A stretch of 64,000 nt of DNA from CAVTJL01 sp963735065 (lineage in GTDB: Bacteria > Pseudomonadota > Alphaproteobacteria > Geminicoccales > Geminicoccaceae): the NCBI GenBank assembly GCA_963735065.1, contig CAVTJL010000008.1, forward strand, positions 62,001 through 126,000, in the 5' to 3' direction. A model generated the notes under the pieces. The model had not been told where the DNA came from and made no database searches. It saw nothing but the letters and a program-made list of their open reading frames with translations. Positions 1-7,816 of this stretch are shown here, one piece after another. Position numbers and translations under genes: made by a program. How positions within the stretch are numbered: the first letter of the stretch is position 1; each line of letters opens with the position of its first letter.

Positions 1-414
1 CACGCGGCCGTGACCGCTTGGCTGCTTCACACGACGATGAAACATTCCGTCGCCCGCCGGGCGGCCGAGGTGAGCGTGCCCTCGAATCTCGATGATGCGG
101 CGCTCATCCAAGAAGGAGCGCAGGACTACAAGAAGATGTGCGCCGGTTGTCACATGGCTCCCGGGCTCAGCCCCTCCGACGTGCGCCAGGGTCTCAATCC
201 GACCCCGCCCGAGCTCGCCAAGGATGCCCCCCACGTGCCGCCCGCCACGATCTTCTGGATCGTCAAGCACGGCGTGCGCATGACGGCGATGCCGGCCTGG
301 GGCAAGACCCAGAACGATCACACGATCTGGGCCCTCACCGCCTTCCTGAAGAACGAGCTGCCGAAGATGACGGCCCAGCAATACGCCGCCATCGCCGCGC
401 CGGCAGGAAAGTGA
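1..414 (+). CDS. c-type cytochrome, class I-like, 5' end outside window
   Basis: The frame is open to the first base, so the gene almost certainly begins upstream; the GTG at 10 is only the first start codon inside the window. A CAGCH haem-binding motif lies about 50 residues in, and a later MTAMPAWG stretch supplies a plausible distal Met ligand, which together describe a single-haem periplasmic electron carrier. The segment before the haem site (WLLHTTMKHSVARRA) looks like the end of a membrane anchor or linker. The visible C-terminal part has the usual cytochrome c size. The redox partner is not visible. The family call is firm; the exact role is not. Confidence 0.85.
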   Translation, partial: HAAVTAWLLHTTMKHSVARRAAEVSVPSNLDDAALIQEGAQDYKKMCAGCHMAPGLSPSDVRQGLNPTPPELAKDAPHVPPATIFWIVKHGVRMTAMPAWGKTQNDHTIWALTAFLKNELPKMTAQQYAAIAAPAGK

Positions 415-459
415 GCCGAAAGCGGCGGCAGCCGGACTCCGGCCGCTGCCGCTCGATCG

Positions 460-984
460 TCAGTTCATCCGTCCGCGGGGCGGGGGCGATGCCGCCTCGG
501 GTGAGCCCGTGCGATCACTGAGCGGCCAGTCGCGGCGCGCCAGGAGCTCGGCCATCGTCTCGGCATAGGCGCAAAGCTCGGGCACCGCCTCCGTTTGGAC
601 CAGGCCGCGCGCGATGCGTGCCGCTCGTGCGGCGTCCCCGACCTGGGCCGCCGCATGGAGATCGAGAAGCCGCCGCTCGTCGAGCAGGACCGACGCCGCG
701 CGAAGCGGTGCCAGCCGGACCGGCAGGATCGCGCGTCTCGCCAGCAGCGCCCACAGGCTCTCGAAGACGGCGAGACCGGCCTCCACCTTGGCGAGGCCAA
801 AGGCGAGCCTGAAGCCGTGGAGCATGCAGCGGCTGCCTGGCGCGTCGTCCGCCTGTCGATGGCGGAAAGCCCATAGAACGAACTGCTCCCCTGCCGTCAG
901 GTGGGTGACGAGCAGGCCGCTCGGCATCGACACCACGCCCGCCATGTCCTCATCCCGCCCGTCGTCCCGAAAGACCTGCTGCAT
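460..984 (-). CDS. hypothetical protein of about 174 residues
   Basis: I do not recognise this family. The protein is soluble, Ala/Leu/Arg-rich and mainly helical, with a central GFRLAFGLAKVEAGL-like segment, and it has neither signal peptide nor membrane span. I chose the ATG at 984 because GAGGGG lies 10 bases before it; a TTG three codons upstream is possible but sits almost on the ribosome site. It stands alone between a cytochrome gene on the other strand and an AT-richer leader. Codon use resembles that of its neighbours, which supports it being a real gene. No function is proposed. Confidence 0.55.
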   Translation of the reverse strand: MQQVFRDDGRDEDMAGVVSMPSGLLVTHLTAGEQFVLWAFRHRQADDAPGSRCMLHGFRLAFGLAKVEAGLAVFESLWALLARRAILPVRLAPLRAASVLLDERRLLDLHAAAQVGDAARAARIARGLVQTEAVPELCAYAETMAELLARRDWPLSDRTGSPEAASPPPRGRMN

Positions 985-1640
985 CGTCCGCAATCCCCTC
1001 TTGATTCGGTCTCTCTATTCGTCAGAGCGGCGACGAGTTCAACAAATACCGACAGTGTTCTTAACTATAGTTACTCAAAATTGGATGGAGAACAATAATC
1101 ATTCCAAAGTGGAGCCCGCCGTGGTTGTCTGGCATCGCTTGGATCCTTCGTTCGATCGGCCGAGCCCGCGCCGGTTGCGGCTCGCGGGGAGGCACCAACC
1201 GCACAGCCGCAGCGTGCCACAGAATGATTGAAACCGTCGGGTGAGCGTTTGCGTGACTATGAGCCTGTCCCGATCGTTCTCGGCCCTGCCTTTGCCTCCG
1301 GAGCTCACTTCGCGGCCGGAGGAGTCTGCTTCCGCTTTTGCCGCCCTGCACCCGCGCTCGTCTCGGGCAGAGGCGCGATCTTCTGTGCGGCTGCGGCGCG
1401 GCGGGCGCATCACATGTATCTCGTCAAGTCCTTGCGGGCAGCTGTTGCTTGGCGGCCCGGCGCGGCGTTCTTGCGCGGTGGCCGTGACCGAAGTATCGGC
1501 GTGCCGAGTAGTTGGTCCGTGGAAGATTATTAATGATAGAGCATGTTGCTCGGCGACCGGCGCGCGGAGATAGTGACGCTGACGCGACCGAGGCCCCGCG
1601 CGGCGCGTCCGCGTGTCACCCGGGGCTGGAACCATGGCTT
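985..1640. other. 656-base stretch without a supported gene
   Basis: No reading frame on either strand has a recognisable motif or a convincing ribosome site. The first 120 bases are clearly AT-richer than the surroundings and contain the perfect palindrome AACTATAGTT at 1063-1072. They probably hold the promoter of the leftward gene ending at 460. The rest is GC-rich sequence leading to the PsiF-repeat gene, in which I see no clear -35/-10 pair. Confidence 0.5.
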
Positions 1641-1943
1641 ATGGCCACGAAGTCTCTCCTCAAACGCCTTGGCGCCGTCAGCGGCGCCGTCCTGCTCGCC
1701 GCCATGCTCGGCACGGGCGCGGCCTCCGCCGCTACCTCGAGCAGCAGCTCGACCACGGCGAAGCACCAGCAGTCCTGCGAGGCGAGCGCCACCAAGAAGA
1801 AGCTGACCGGTGACGCGAAGACCACCTACATCGACAAGTGCATGAAGCACGCGTCGACGAAGAAGAAAAAGAAGCACACGGCGACCAAGGAGGCGCCTGC
1901 GCAGACGCCGGCCGCCGCCCCGACGACCCAGCCCAAGGGCTAG
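1641..1943 (+). CDS. secreted PsiF-repeat protein
   Basis: A 100-residue exported protein. Residues 1 to about 31 form a signal peptide with a basic start (MATKSLLKR), a hydrophobic core and an ASA-type cleavage site. The mature protein carries one PsiF-like repeat (QSCEASATKKKLTGDAK then TTYIDKCMKHA) with its two characteristic cysteines, followed by a Lys-rich run and a Pro/Ala/Thr tail. PsiF is a small phosphate-starvation-associated periplasmic protein of unknown biochemistry. The internal ATG was preferred over upstream in-frame starts because it begins the signal peptide directly. Family call fairly good; function unknown. Confidence 0.75.
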   Translation: MATKSLLKRLGAVSGAVLLAAMLGTGAASAATSSSSSTTAKHQQSCEASATKKKLTGDAKTTYIDKCMKHASTKKKKKHTATKEAPAQTPAAAPTTQPKG

Positions 1944-1975
1944 CAGCCAGCACGGTCCAACCGACAGGGGTGACA

Positions 1976-2008
1976 GGATCCGGCATCTGCTCCAGGGATG
2001 TCGGATCC
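1976..2008. repeat. long hairpin between convergent genes
   Basis: GGATCCGGCATC and GATGTCGGATCC form a 12-bp stem with one G-U pair and a 9-base loop. It lies between the convergent PsiF-repeat and esterase genes, where a two-way terminator would be expected, but neither strand has a following T tract. A second inverted repeat, TCACGACCC/GGGTCGTGA, follows at 2025-2047 inside the end of the esterase gene. Confidence 0.45.
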
Positions 2009-2024
2009 GGTCACCGTATCCCGC

Positions 2025-2858
2025 TCACGACCCGGAGCGGGTCGTGACCTTCTGAACCCAGCTCCATGCCAGCGGAAACCAGCCCTCGGGCAGCATGTGC
2101 CCTCCGGCATGAAGGCAGAGCTCGAGCTGCCGGCCGCTGCTGCAGCCGGTCCAGCTCCGGCAGACGAGGGGTCCGTCGGTGGCGAAGCCCGTCGGATTGC
2201 TGCGGCAGCCGTCGACCTCCCGCAGCCGGGCGAGCGAGGCGAAGACGTCGCTCTGGTGGTAGACGCGGCGGATCGCCCGGCCCTCGAGCGGCACCGTGTT
2301 GTCGGTCAGGCCGTGGATCTGCAGGAGGTCCACCGGCCCGGTCGGGCAGTGGGCCGGGATGTCGCCCCAAAAGGCGCCCGACACGGCCACATAGGCGCGG
2401 AACCTGTCGCCGCGATAGCAGGCCTCGGCCCACACCATCGAGGCGCCTACGGAAAAGCCGGTGGCCCACAAGCGTCGCGCGTCGACCGGCCAGCGGGCAC
2501 GGACATCGGCCAGGACCCGGTCGACATAGGCGAAGTCGTCGCGCCCTTGGGCGGGCGAGCCGGGAAACGACCAGTCCTTGTTGGCCCCGTTGGCGAAGAC
2601 GAGAAGGATCCCGGCGTCGGAGAAGGCCTTGCGCAGGCTCCTGTCCTGCATCTCGCCGTCCGCCGAGCCGCCATAGCCATGGAAGAAGAATGCCGTCGGC
2701 AGCGGCGCGGTGCCGTCCCAGCCGGCTGGCGGGCTGACCCTGTAGCTTCCGCCCTCGACCGGGCAGGGAGCGTCCAGGCCACATCGCGACTCGGCGGAGG
2801 CGGTGCCCGTCGATGCTGTTGCCAGCACGAGGGCCGCCATCAGCACCGCGATGCGCAT
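2025..2858 (-). CDS. secreted PHB-depolymerase/feruloyl-esterase-like hydrolase
   Basis: A 277-residue alpha/beta hydrolase. A Sec signal peptide (MRIAVLMAALVLATAS to about residue 24) is followed by a Cys-rich start. The oxyanion segment FFFHGYGGSADG, the nucleophile elbow GFSVGAS, an Asp in GLTDNTVP and a His in HAGGHMLPEG give the full triad order of the LpqC/esterase-PHB-depolymerase family. It acts on ester bonds outside the cytoplasm; the substrate cannot be read from sequence. The start overlaps the pyrE stop (TGATG), so it is translated with pyrE as the last gene of the leftward cluster. It could have a role in polysaccharide deacylation, which is inference from context. Confidence 0.8.
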   Translation of the reverse strand: MRIAVLMAALVLATASTGTASAESRCGLDAPCPVEGGSYRVSPPAGWDGTAPLPTAFFFHGYGGSADGEMQDRSLRKAFSDAGILLVFANGANKDWSFPGSPAQGRDDFAYVDRVLADVRARWPVDARRLWATGFSVGASMVWAEACYRGDRFRAYVAVSGAFWGDIPAHCPTGPVDLLQIHGLTDNTVPLEGRAIRRVYHQSDVFASLARLREVDGCRSNPTGFATDGPLVCRSWTGCSSGRQLELCLHAGGHMLPEGWFPLAWSWVQKVTTRSGS

Positions 2859-3541
2859 CACCCGGCCGCCTTCTCGACCCCGCCATGCGCGGCGGACCAG
2901 CTCACCGGATCGGCCAGGAACTTCTCGACCTCCTCCAGGACATCGGGCGCGAAGCTCTTCTGCGCCCGGGCCACCCGGAGCACGTCCTGCCAGGTTGCGA
3001 GATAGTGCAGCTCGACGCCCAGCTCCTCGAAGATCCGCTTCGCATGGGGGAAGATGCCGTAGAAGAAGAGGACGAAGGTGTGATCGCAGCGCTGGCCGGC
3101 ATCGCGCAGCGCCTTCACGAACCCGACCTTGCTGCCGCCGTCGGATGCCAGGTCCTCGACGAGCAGCGTGCGCCAGCCTTCCCGGACGTCGCCCTCGATC
3201 TGGGCGTTGCGGCCGAAGCCCTTGGGCTTCTTGCGGACATACTGCATGGGCAGCATCATCCGCTCGGCCAGCCACGCTGCGTAGGCGATACCCGCCGTCT
3301 CGCCGCCCGCCACGGCATCGAAGGCCTCGGCACCGACCGCATCCAGAAGCGTCGCCTCGGCCATCTCCATGAGCCGCCGGCGGACGCGCGGGAAGGAGAT
3401 CAGGCGCCGGCAGTCGGTATAGACGGGGCTCGCCCATCCGGAGGTGAAGATGAAGGGCGGATCGGGGCGGAAGTTGACGGCGCCGACCTCGAGCAGAAGG
3501 CGGGCTGTGGTCGTGGCGAAGGCCTCGCTGGCGGCGGCCAT
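2858..3541 (-). CDS. pyrE: orotate phosphoribosyltransferase
   Basis: Makes orotidine monophosphate from orotate and PRPP in de novo pyrimidine synthesis. It shows the type-I fold landmarks: FIFTSGWASPVYTDCR near the start, GGETAGIAYA, KKPKGFGRNAQIEG, and the PRPP loop TLLVEDLASDGGSK in the variant common in alphaproteobacteria. Two ATGs lie two codons apart. GGGGAG abuts the first and sits six bases before the second, so the second (3541) is taken as start, giving 227 residues. It overlaps the following esterase by one base. Its place at the end of a polysaccharide cluster is unusual and may simply reflect read-through. Confidence 0.93.
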   Translation of the reverse strand: MAAASEAFATTTARLLLEVGAVNFRPDPPFIFTSGWASPVYTDCRRLISFPRVRRRLMEMAEATLLDAVGAEAFDAVAGGETAGIAYAAWLAERMMLPMQYVRKKPKGFGRNAQIEGDVREGWRTLLVEDLASDGGSKVGFVKALRDAGQRCDHTFVLFFYGIFPHAKRIFEELGVELHYLATWQDVLRVARAQKSFAPDVLEEVEKFLADPVSWSAAHGGVEKAAG

Positions 3542-3606
3542 GGACATCTCCCCGGCGGTTCCGAGCCGCACAACTAGCCCGGCTCGCCCGACCCTGCCAG
3601 TGCCGG

Positions 3607-4920
3607 TTAGGTGAGGACGAGCGCCGCGCTGGCGACGGCGAGGGTCGCCAGCAGGGGACCGCCCGCCGCCGCGACCAGCGGACGCCGGGCCTCGCGCGGC
3701 AGTGCCGCCAGCAGCCAGGCGAGGCGCGCCGCCTCGGCGATGCCGCGTGCGAGCGCGCAGCCCTCGATGCTGCCCAGCCAGAGCGCAAGGAGCAGGGCCG
3801 GAAGCAGCACCCCGATCAGCACGAGATTGCCAAGCACCAGCTCGCGCTGGCCGCGCAGCGCCGCGAGCGCGCCCTGAAGAAGGGTCGTCTGGTGCTGAAG
3901 CGCCAGCCAGGGAAGGAGCCAGAGCAGCAGCCGTGCCGCCGAGGCGTAGCTTGCGCCGAAAACGAGCGGCACGGCCGACGGCGCCAGGCACGCGATGGTG
4001 AGGACCAGAAGAAGGGCCAGCCAGGCGAGCCTGCCTGCCTCGCCCGCCAGCATGGCGGCCATGGCGCGGGGCGTCTCCCGCAAGGGGCCGAGACGCGCCA
4101 TCGCGAGCTGGCCGGCCGCGTTGGCCAGGACGAGTGCGGCCACCGCCATGCCCGATGCCAGGTAGTAGTGGGCCGCGGCGGCGGCGCCGAGGCAGGCGCC
4201 GACGAGCAGAAGATCGAGGCTGAGCTGCGCCTGGTTGAGGAGGGTGACGGCGCAGAGCGGGATGCCCAGCCGCAGCATCAGGCCGGGACGGACCGGCGCA
4301 TCGCCCGCCTCCCGTCGCCCGGCCGAAGCCGTTCCCAGAAGGGGCCACGAGGCGAGGGCGCCCAGCGCCCAGCTTACCGCAAAGAGCCCGGCCAGGGTCA
4401 CGAGCTCCAGCCGGCCCGGCCACAGGCCCACCATGAGGGCGTAGCTGACCGGGCGCACGAGCAGGAGCGCGCCCGCCGCGGCGGGGCGGTCCTCCACGAG
4501 AGCCAGCCAGTCGAGCTGCAGCGCCGTGGCGAGCAGCGCCAGCATCGCCAGCAGCACGACCGGAGCGCGCTCGGGCAAAGAGAGCCAGGCGATGGTGGTG
4601 GCGGCGGCGACCACGGTGCCGCTGACGGCGAGGCGCAGCGCCAGATAGGTTGGCAGCAGCGCGACGGCACCGCCCTCCGTGCGTCGCCCCTCGGCGGTCA
4701 CGACGCTCCTGAGGCCGAGCTCGCCCAGATGGAGGGCGTAGCCCTGGATGGCCAGGATCAGCGACCAGACGCCGAGATCGACCGGAGTCAGGCGGCGTGC
4801 CACGACGGCCACCGCGGCGAAGGCGAGCACGGCCGCGAGCCCGCGGCTGCCGCCCAGCAGGGCCAGGGCCGCGAGCGGCCGGACCTGCTGGGCTGCGAGC
4901 GCCGGCCGGTGGCCGATCAT
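3607..4920 (-). CDS. oligosaccharide flippase, Wzx/MOP type
   Basis: A 437-residue integral membrane protein with about 12 hydrophobic spans over its whole length, basic loops and the polysaccharide-synthase N-terminal pattern (LAALALLGGSRGLAAVLAF, then VARRLTPVDLGVWSL). Proteins of this family move lipid-linked oligosaccharide units across the inner membrane. Its start overlaps the stop of the upstream glycosyltransferase (ATGA), so the two are translationally coupled. Position in a cluster of glycosyltransferases and CDP-sugar genes supports export of an O-antigen or capsule repeat unit. No matching polymerase (Wzy) is visible in the window. Confidence 0.83.
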   Translation of the reverse strand: MIGHRPALAAQQVRPLAALALLGGSRGLAAVLAFAAVAVVARRLTPVDLGVWSLILAIQGYALHLGELGLRSVVTAEGRRTEGGAVALLPTYLALRLAVSGTVVAAATTIAWLSLPERAPVVLLAMLALLATALQLDWLALVEDRPAAAGALLLVRPVSYALMVGLWPGRLELVTLAGLFAVSWALGALASWPLLGTASAGRREAGDAPVRPGLMLRLGIPLCAVTLLNQAQLSLDLLLVGACLGAAAAAHYYLASGMAVAALVLANAAGQLAMARLGPLRETPRAMAAMLAGEAGRLAWLALLLVLTIACLAPSAVPLVFGASYASAARLLLWLLPWLALQHQTTLLQGALAALRGQRELVLGNLVLIGVLLPALLLALWLGSIEGCALARGIAEAARLAWLLAALPREARRPLVAAAGGPLLATLAVASAALVLT

Positions 4921-6026
4921 ACGGCCTCCAGGCGGCGATAGAGACGGAGCACCTCGGTCATGATGGCCCTCTCGTCGAGCATCTGCCCCTTGATCGTCTG
5001 GCCGTAGCGGCCTTCGAGGATGAGCCGGCTGGCACGCCGCACGCCGGCAGCCAGGGAAGCTGGATCAGGCGCGCAGATGAAGCCGGTGCGGTCCTCGTCG
5101 AGCCAGTCCGGCACGTCGCCCACATCGGTGCTGACCACCGGCCGCTGGGCCTTCAGCGCCTCCTTGACGACCGTCGGCGAGGCCTCGTAGCGGCTGGTGA
5201 GCAGGAGGATTCCGTGGGCGGCGAGCAGGTCCGGGATCGCCTCGTGCGGCAGCCGGCCGATCCAGTGGATGCGGCTCGAGACCCCGCTCGTGGCGATGCG
5301 GCGGACGAGCTGGCGGCTGTCCTCGCCGTCGCCGGCGATGGTGAGCTCATAGTCCTCGCCCTCGGCCAGGAGCCGCTCGATCACCGCGATCGCCAGCGGC
5401 ACGTTCTTTTGGTGGCTGATCCGGCCGACGAGCAGCAGCCGCCTCGCGAGATGCGGCCCCGGCGGTCCGGCGGCATGGGCGAAGAGGCGCCCGTCGAAGG
5501 CAGCCGGTATGACGACGGCGCGCGCGAAGGGCTCGGGCAGGACGATCTCGGCCAGCGCGCGGCGATCGCGGCCGCTCACGCAGACGATGGCGTCGGCCAG
5601 CGCCGCCACCCGCCGCTCGAGGAGCAGCATCAGCGCCCTGAGCGGCCGGGCCAGCCGGCCGAGCCGGCCCTCGAGCACGCGCCCTGTGACATTGTGGTAG
5701 CTGATCACCACCCGACCGTGGCGCCGTGCCAGCAGAAGCTTCGGCCAGGCGGCGTAGTTGCGGTGGAAATGAAAGACGTCGCCCGGCTGGAAGCTCCTGC
5801 GGTGCCGCCAGAACCAGAGCCAGAGCGCGAGGTAGAAGCGCAGAAAGTGCGAGCCTGTGGAGATGTAGGTGATCCGCGGGTCGCGGGCGGCATCCTGAAG
5901 CCGGGCCGCGATCAGGCGGTAGCTGAGGCCGGAGCCCTTGAGCGCCCGGTGCAGGCCGCGGAAGTGCTCGGCGCCGCCGCCCTGGTCCTGGGCCAGCGGA
6001 TCGTTGTTGTAGAAGACGTAGATCAT
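4917..6026 (-). CDS. glycosyltransferase family 4
   Basis: A 369-residue GT-B enzyme. The N-terminal half has the acceptor-side loop DQGGGAEHFRGLHRAL and later VCVSGRDRRAL; the C-terminal half has RRLLLVGRISHQKNVPLA and the donor-side signature ASPTVVKEALKAQRPVVSTD with the expected Glu. GT4 enzymes move a sugar from a nucleotide donor with retained configuration. It sits between the fused GT/kinase gene and the flippase, with four-base ATGA overlaps on both sides. Donor and acceptor are unknown. It probably adds one residue of the repeat unit on the cytoplasmic face of the membrane. Confidence 0.88.
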   Translation of the reverse strand: MIYVFYNNDPLAQDQGGGAEHFRGLHRALKGSGLSYRLIAARLQDAARDPRITYISTGSHFLRFYLALWLWFWRHRRSFQPGDVFHFHRNYAAWPKLLLARRHGRVVISYHNVTGRVLEGRLGRLARPLRALMLLLERRVAALADAIVCVSGRDRRALAEIVLPEPFARAVVIPAAFDGRLFAHAAGPPGPHLARRLLLVGRISHQKNVPLAIAVIERLLAEGEDYELTIAGDGEDSRQLVRRIATSGVSSRIHWIGRLPHEAIPDLLAAHGILLLTSRYEASPTVVKEALKAQRPVVSTDVGDVPDWLDEDRTGFICAPDPASLAAGVRRASRLILEGRYGQTIKGQMLDERAIMTEVLRLYRRLEAV

Positions 6027-7816
6027 GCCGCGCGCTCCCGACCTGGGTGGCCGGGGGAGGCGAGCGCCAGCAGCGCTTCGAGCGTGACCTCGAGCGGCCC
6101 GTCATTGGTGAGCACCGGCATGCCCAGGCTTCGGGCGAGCCGCGCATAGAGGGCGCGGCGGCGGGCGAAGTGGCGATCGGCCAGGGCGTCGGGGCGCTGG
6201 CGGGCGATCAGGGCGGGGCTGCGCTCGATCAGGACCGCGAGCCGCGGCTGGGGCAGGAGGCGAAGAAGGAGAGGCCCTGCCCGGTCGAGGACGAGGTCGT
6301 CGAGGCCGGTGTCGACCGCGAGATCGACGAGGGTGTCGAGGGCGCAGCGGTCCGCCAGGATCGGCACACCGGAGCCGAGCCGGAAGCGGCCCAGGATGTC
6401 GAGCGCGGTGTCGATCAGCTGCAGGAAAAGGAACAAAAGGGCCAGCGGACGCGAGGCGGCGAAGTCGTGGTAGCCGATCCGGAAGCCGGCGTGCTGCTCC
6501 TTGCGGTTGTGACCGCTGAGCCGCGTCAGGGCCAAGAGCGGCTTCGAGAGATAGTTGCGGAACCGGCTCCACACATGGCGATGCGGGATGCCCGCCGCCG
6601 CGAGGTGCCGGGAGAGTGCCTCGACGAGGGCCGTCTTGCCGCTGCCGTCGACGCCGCAGACGGCGATCATGCGGAGCTGCCAGGGCTGCTCGGCCAGAAG
6701 CGCCGCGCAGGCGCGATCCCAGCGGGTCCAGGCCTCGGCGGATGGCGGAGGGCCGGCAGCGGGGTTCTCCAGCGCCTCGATCACCGCGTCGGGCAGGCGC
6801 TCGGGCGTCGGGGCGACGACCCCGCCCATGGCTCGTGCCACCTCGGCCACGCCTGGCGCATCCAGCACGACGAGCCGCCGCCCGCTGAGGCCCGCCTCCA
6901 CGACGACGAGCGGCACCTCCGAGACGGGCGCGCGGAACGGCAAAAGAAAGAGATGTGTCCTCGCCAACCGATGACGCAGCTCCGCGCTCGGCAGCATCGC
7001 GGTCTCGACCTCGATCCGCTCGCGGGACGGGCTCTTCTCGATCCGCTCCAGCAGGCGGCGAAGGGGTCGGTCGCCGCCGTCCGGCCGCAGCAGCATCATG
7101 AGGCGGGCATCGAGGCCCCGCTCCACGACGCGCTCGAAGGTCCGCAGCGCCAAGCCGGCGCCCCGCAGCTCGAGCGGCGGGCCCAGATAGCAGAGCGTGA
7201 CCGGCCCAGACGGCGGCGGCAGGCCCAGGCAGAGCCCGGCGTCGGCCTGCGGTCTGAGGAGCCTGCCCACGGGAAGGCCCAGCGCCGCGTAGCGCTGGCG
7301 CGCGGCGACGCTCAGATAGACGATGTCGTCGGCACCGCTGCGCCCGAAGCCGCGGCACAGAAAGAAGCCCGGCAGGAGCGCGTTGGCGAGTGGCAGCAGG
7401 AGCAGACGCCCCTCGCGCAGAAGGGCCGGCAGGCCAAGCCGGAGAATCTCGCCAGGGTGCAGCCTCGGGCTCGCCATCACGATGCTGACCGGACAGGGAA
7501 GGCAGAGCGCTCGAAGCCTAGCCACCGCCAACGCACCGCCCATGAGAAAAACCCGCTCGGACCGCTGCGCCGCGATCTCGTTTCGGAGAGCGACGCTGGC
7601 CCGGCCATGCTCGAGCAGATGGTCGACCGCGATCACCGGCACCTCGAGCTCGCAGGGCGGATCGGCGGCATCCGTGATGATGCGGACGTCGTGACCAAGC
7701 GCCCGAAGGCCCAGGGCAAGACCGATCGCGACGTGCCAGGGCTGACGCCGCACGCGGTCGCGCTCGAGGCCGAAGCAGACGACGGCGAGGCGGCGCGCTG
7801 GCGGGGCCGGGCTCAT
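6023..7816 (-). CDS. fusion: GT4-like glycosyltransferase plus thymidylate-kinase-like domain
   Basis: A 597-residue two-domain protein. Residues 1 to about 375 resemble a GT-B glycosyltransferase (RRLAVVCFGLERDRVRRQ, donor-side LPFRAPVSEVPLVVVEAGL). Residues from about 383 form a P-loop kinase: GVDGSGKTALVEAL is Walker A, ADRCALDTLVD corresponds to the DR(Y/H) motif of thymidylate kinases, and an Arg-rich LID-like stretch (RQRPDALADRHFARRR) follows. I took the ATG that overlaps the previous stop (ATGA) rather than a start 20 codons upstream. A housekeeping tmk role is unlikely because of the fusion and the cluster context; a kinase acting on a sugar or lipid-linked intermediate is inference. 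Confidence 0.78.
   Translation of the reverse strand: MSPAPPARRLAVVCFGLERDRVRRQPWHVAIGLALGLRALGHDVRIITDAADPPCELEVPVIAVDHLLEHGRASVALRNEIAAQRSERVFLMGGALAVARLRALCLPCPVSIVMASPRLHPGEILRLGLPALLREGRLLLLPLANALLPGFFLCRGFGRSGADDIVYLSVAARQRYAALGLPVGRLLRPQADAGLCLGLPPPSGPVTLCYLGPPLELRGAGLALRTFERVVERGLDARLMMLLRPDGGDRPLRRLLERIEKSPSRERIEVETAMLPSAELRHRLARTHLFLLPFRAPVSEVPLVVVEAGLSGRRLVVLDAPGVAEVARAMGGVVAPTPERLPDAVIEALENPAAGPPPSAEAWTRWDRACAALLAEQPWQLRMIAVCGVDGSGKTALVEALSRHLAAAGIPHRHVWSRFRNYLSKPLLALTRLSGHNRKEQHAGFRIGYHDFAASRPLALLFLFLQLIDTALDILGRFRLGSGVPILADRCALDTLVDLAVDTGLDDLVLDRAGPLLLRLLPQPRLAVLIERSPALIARQRPDALADRHFARRRALYARLARSLGMPVLTNDGPLEVTLEALLALASPGHPGRERAA

Noticed and set aside
1111..1640. Short frames of 100-180 codons on both strands before the PsiF-repeat gene
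   Set aside because: No start with a ribosome site, no motif, and overlapping frames on both strands of equal quality.
2025..2047. TCACGACCC/GGGTCGTGA hairpin as terminator
   Set aside because: It lies within the last codons of the esterase gene and has no T tract on either strand.
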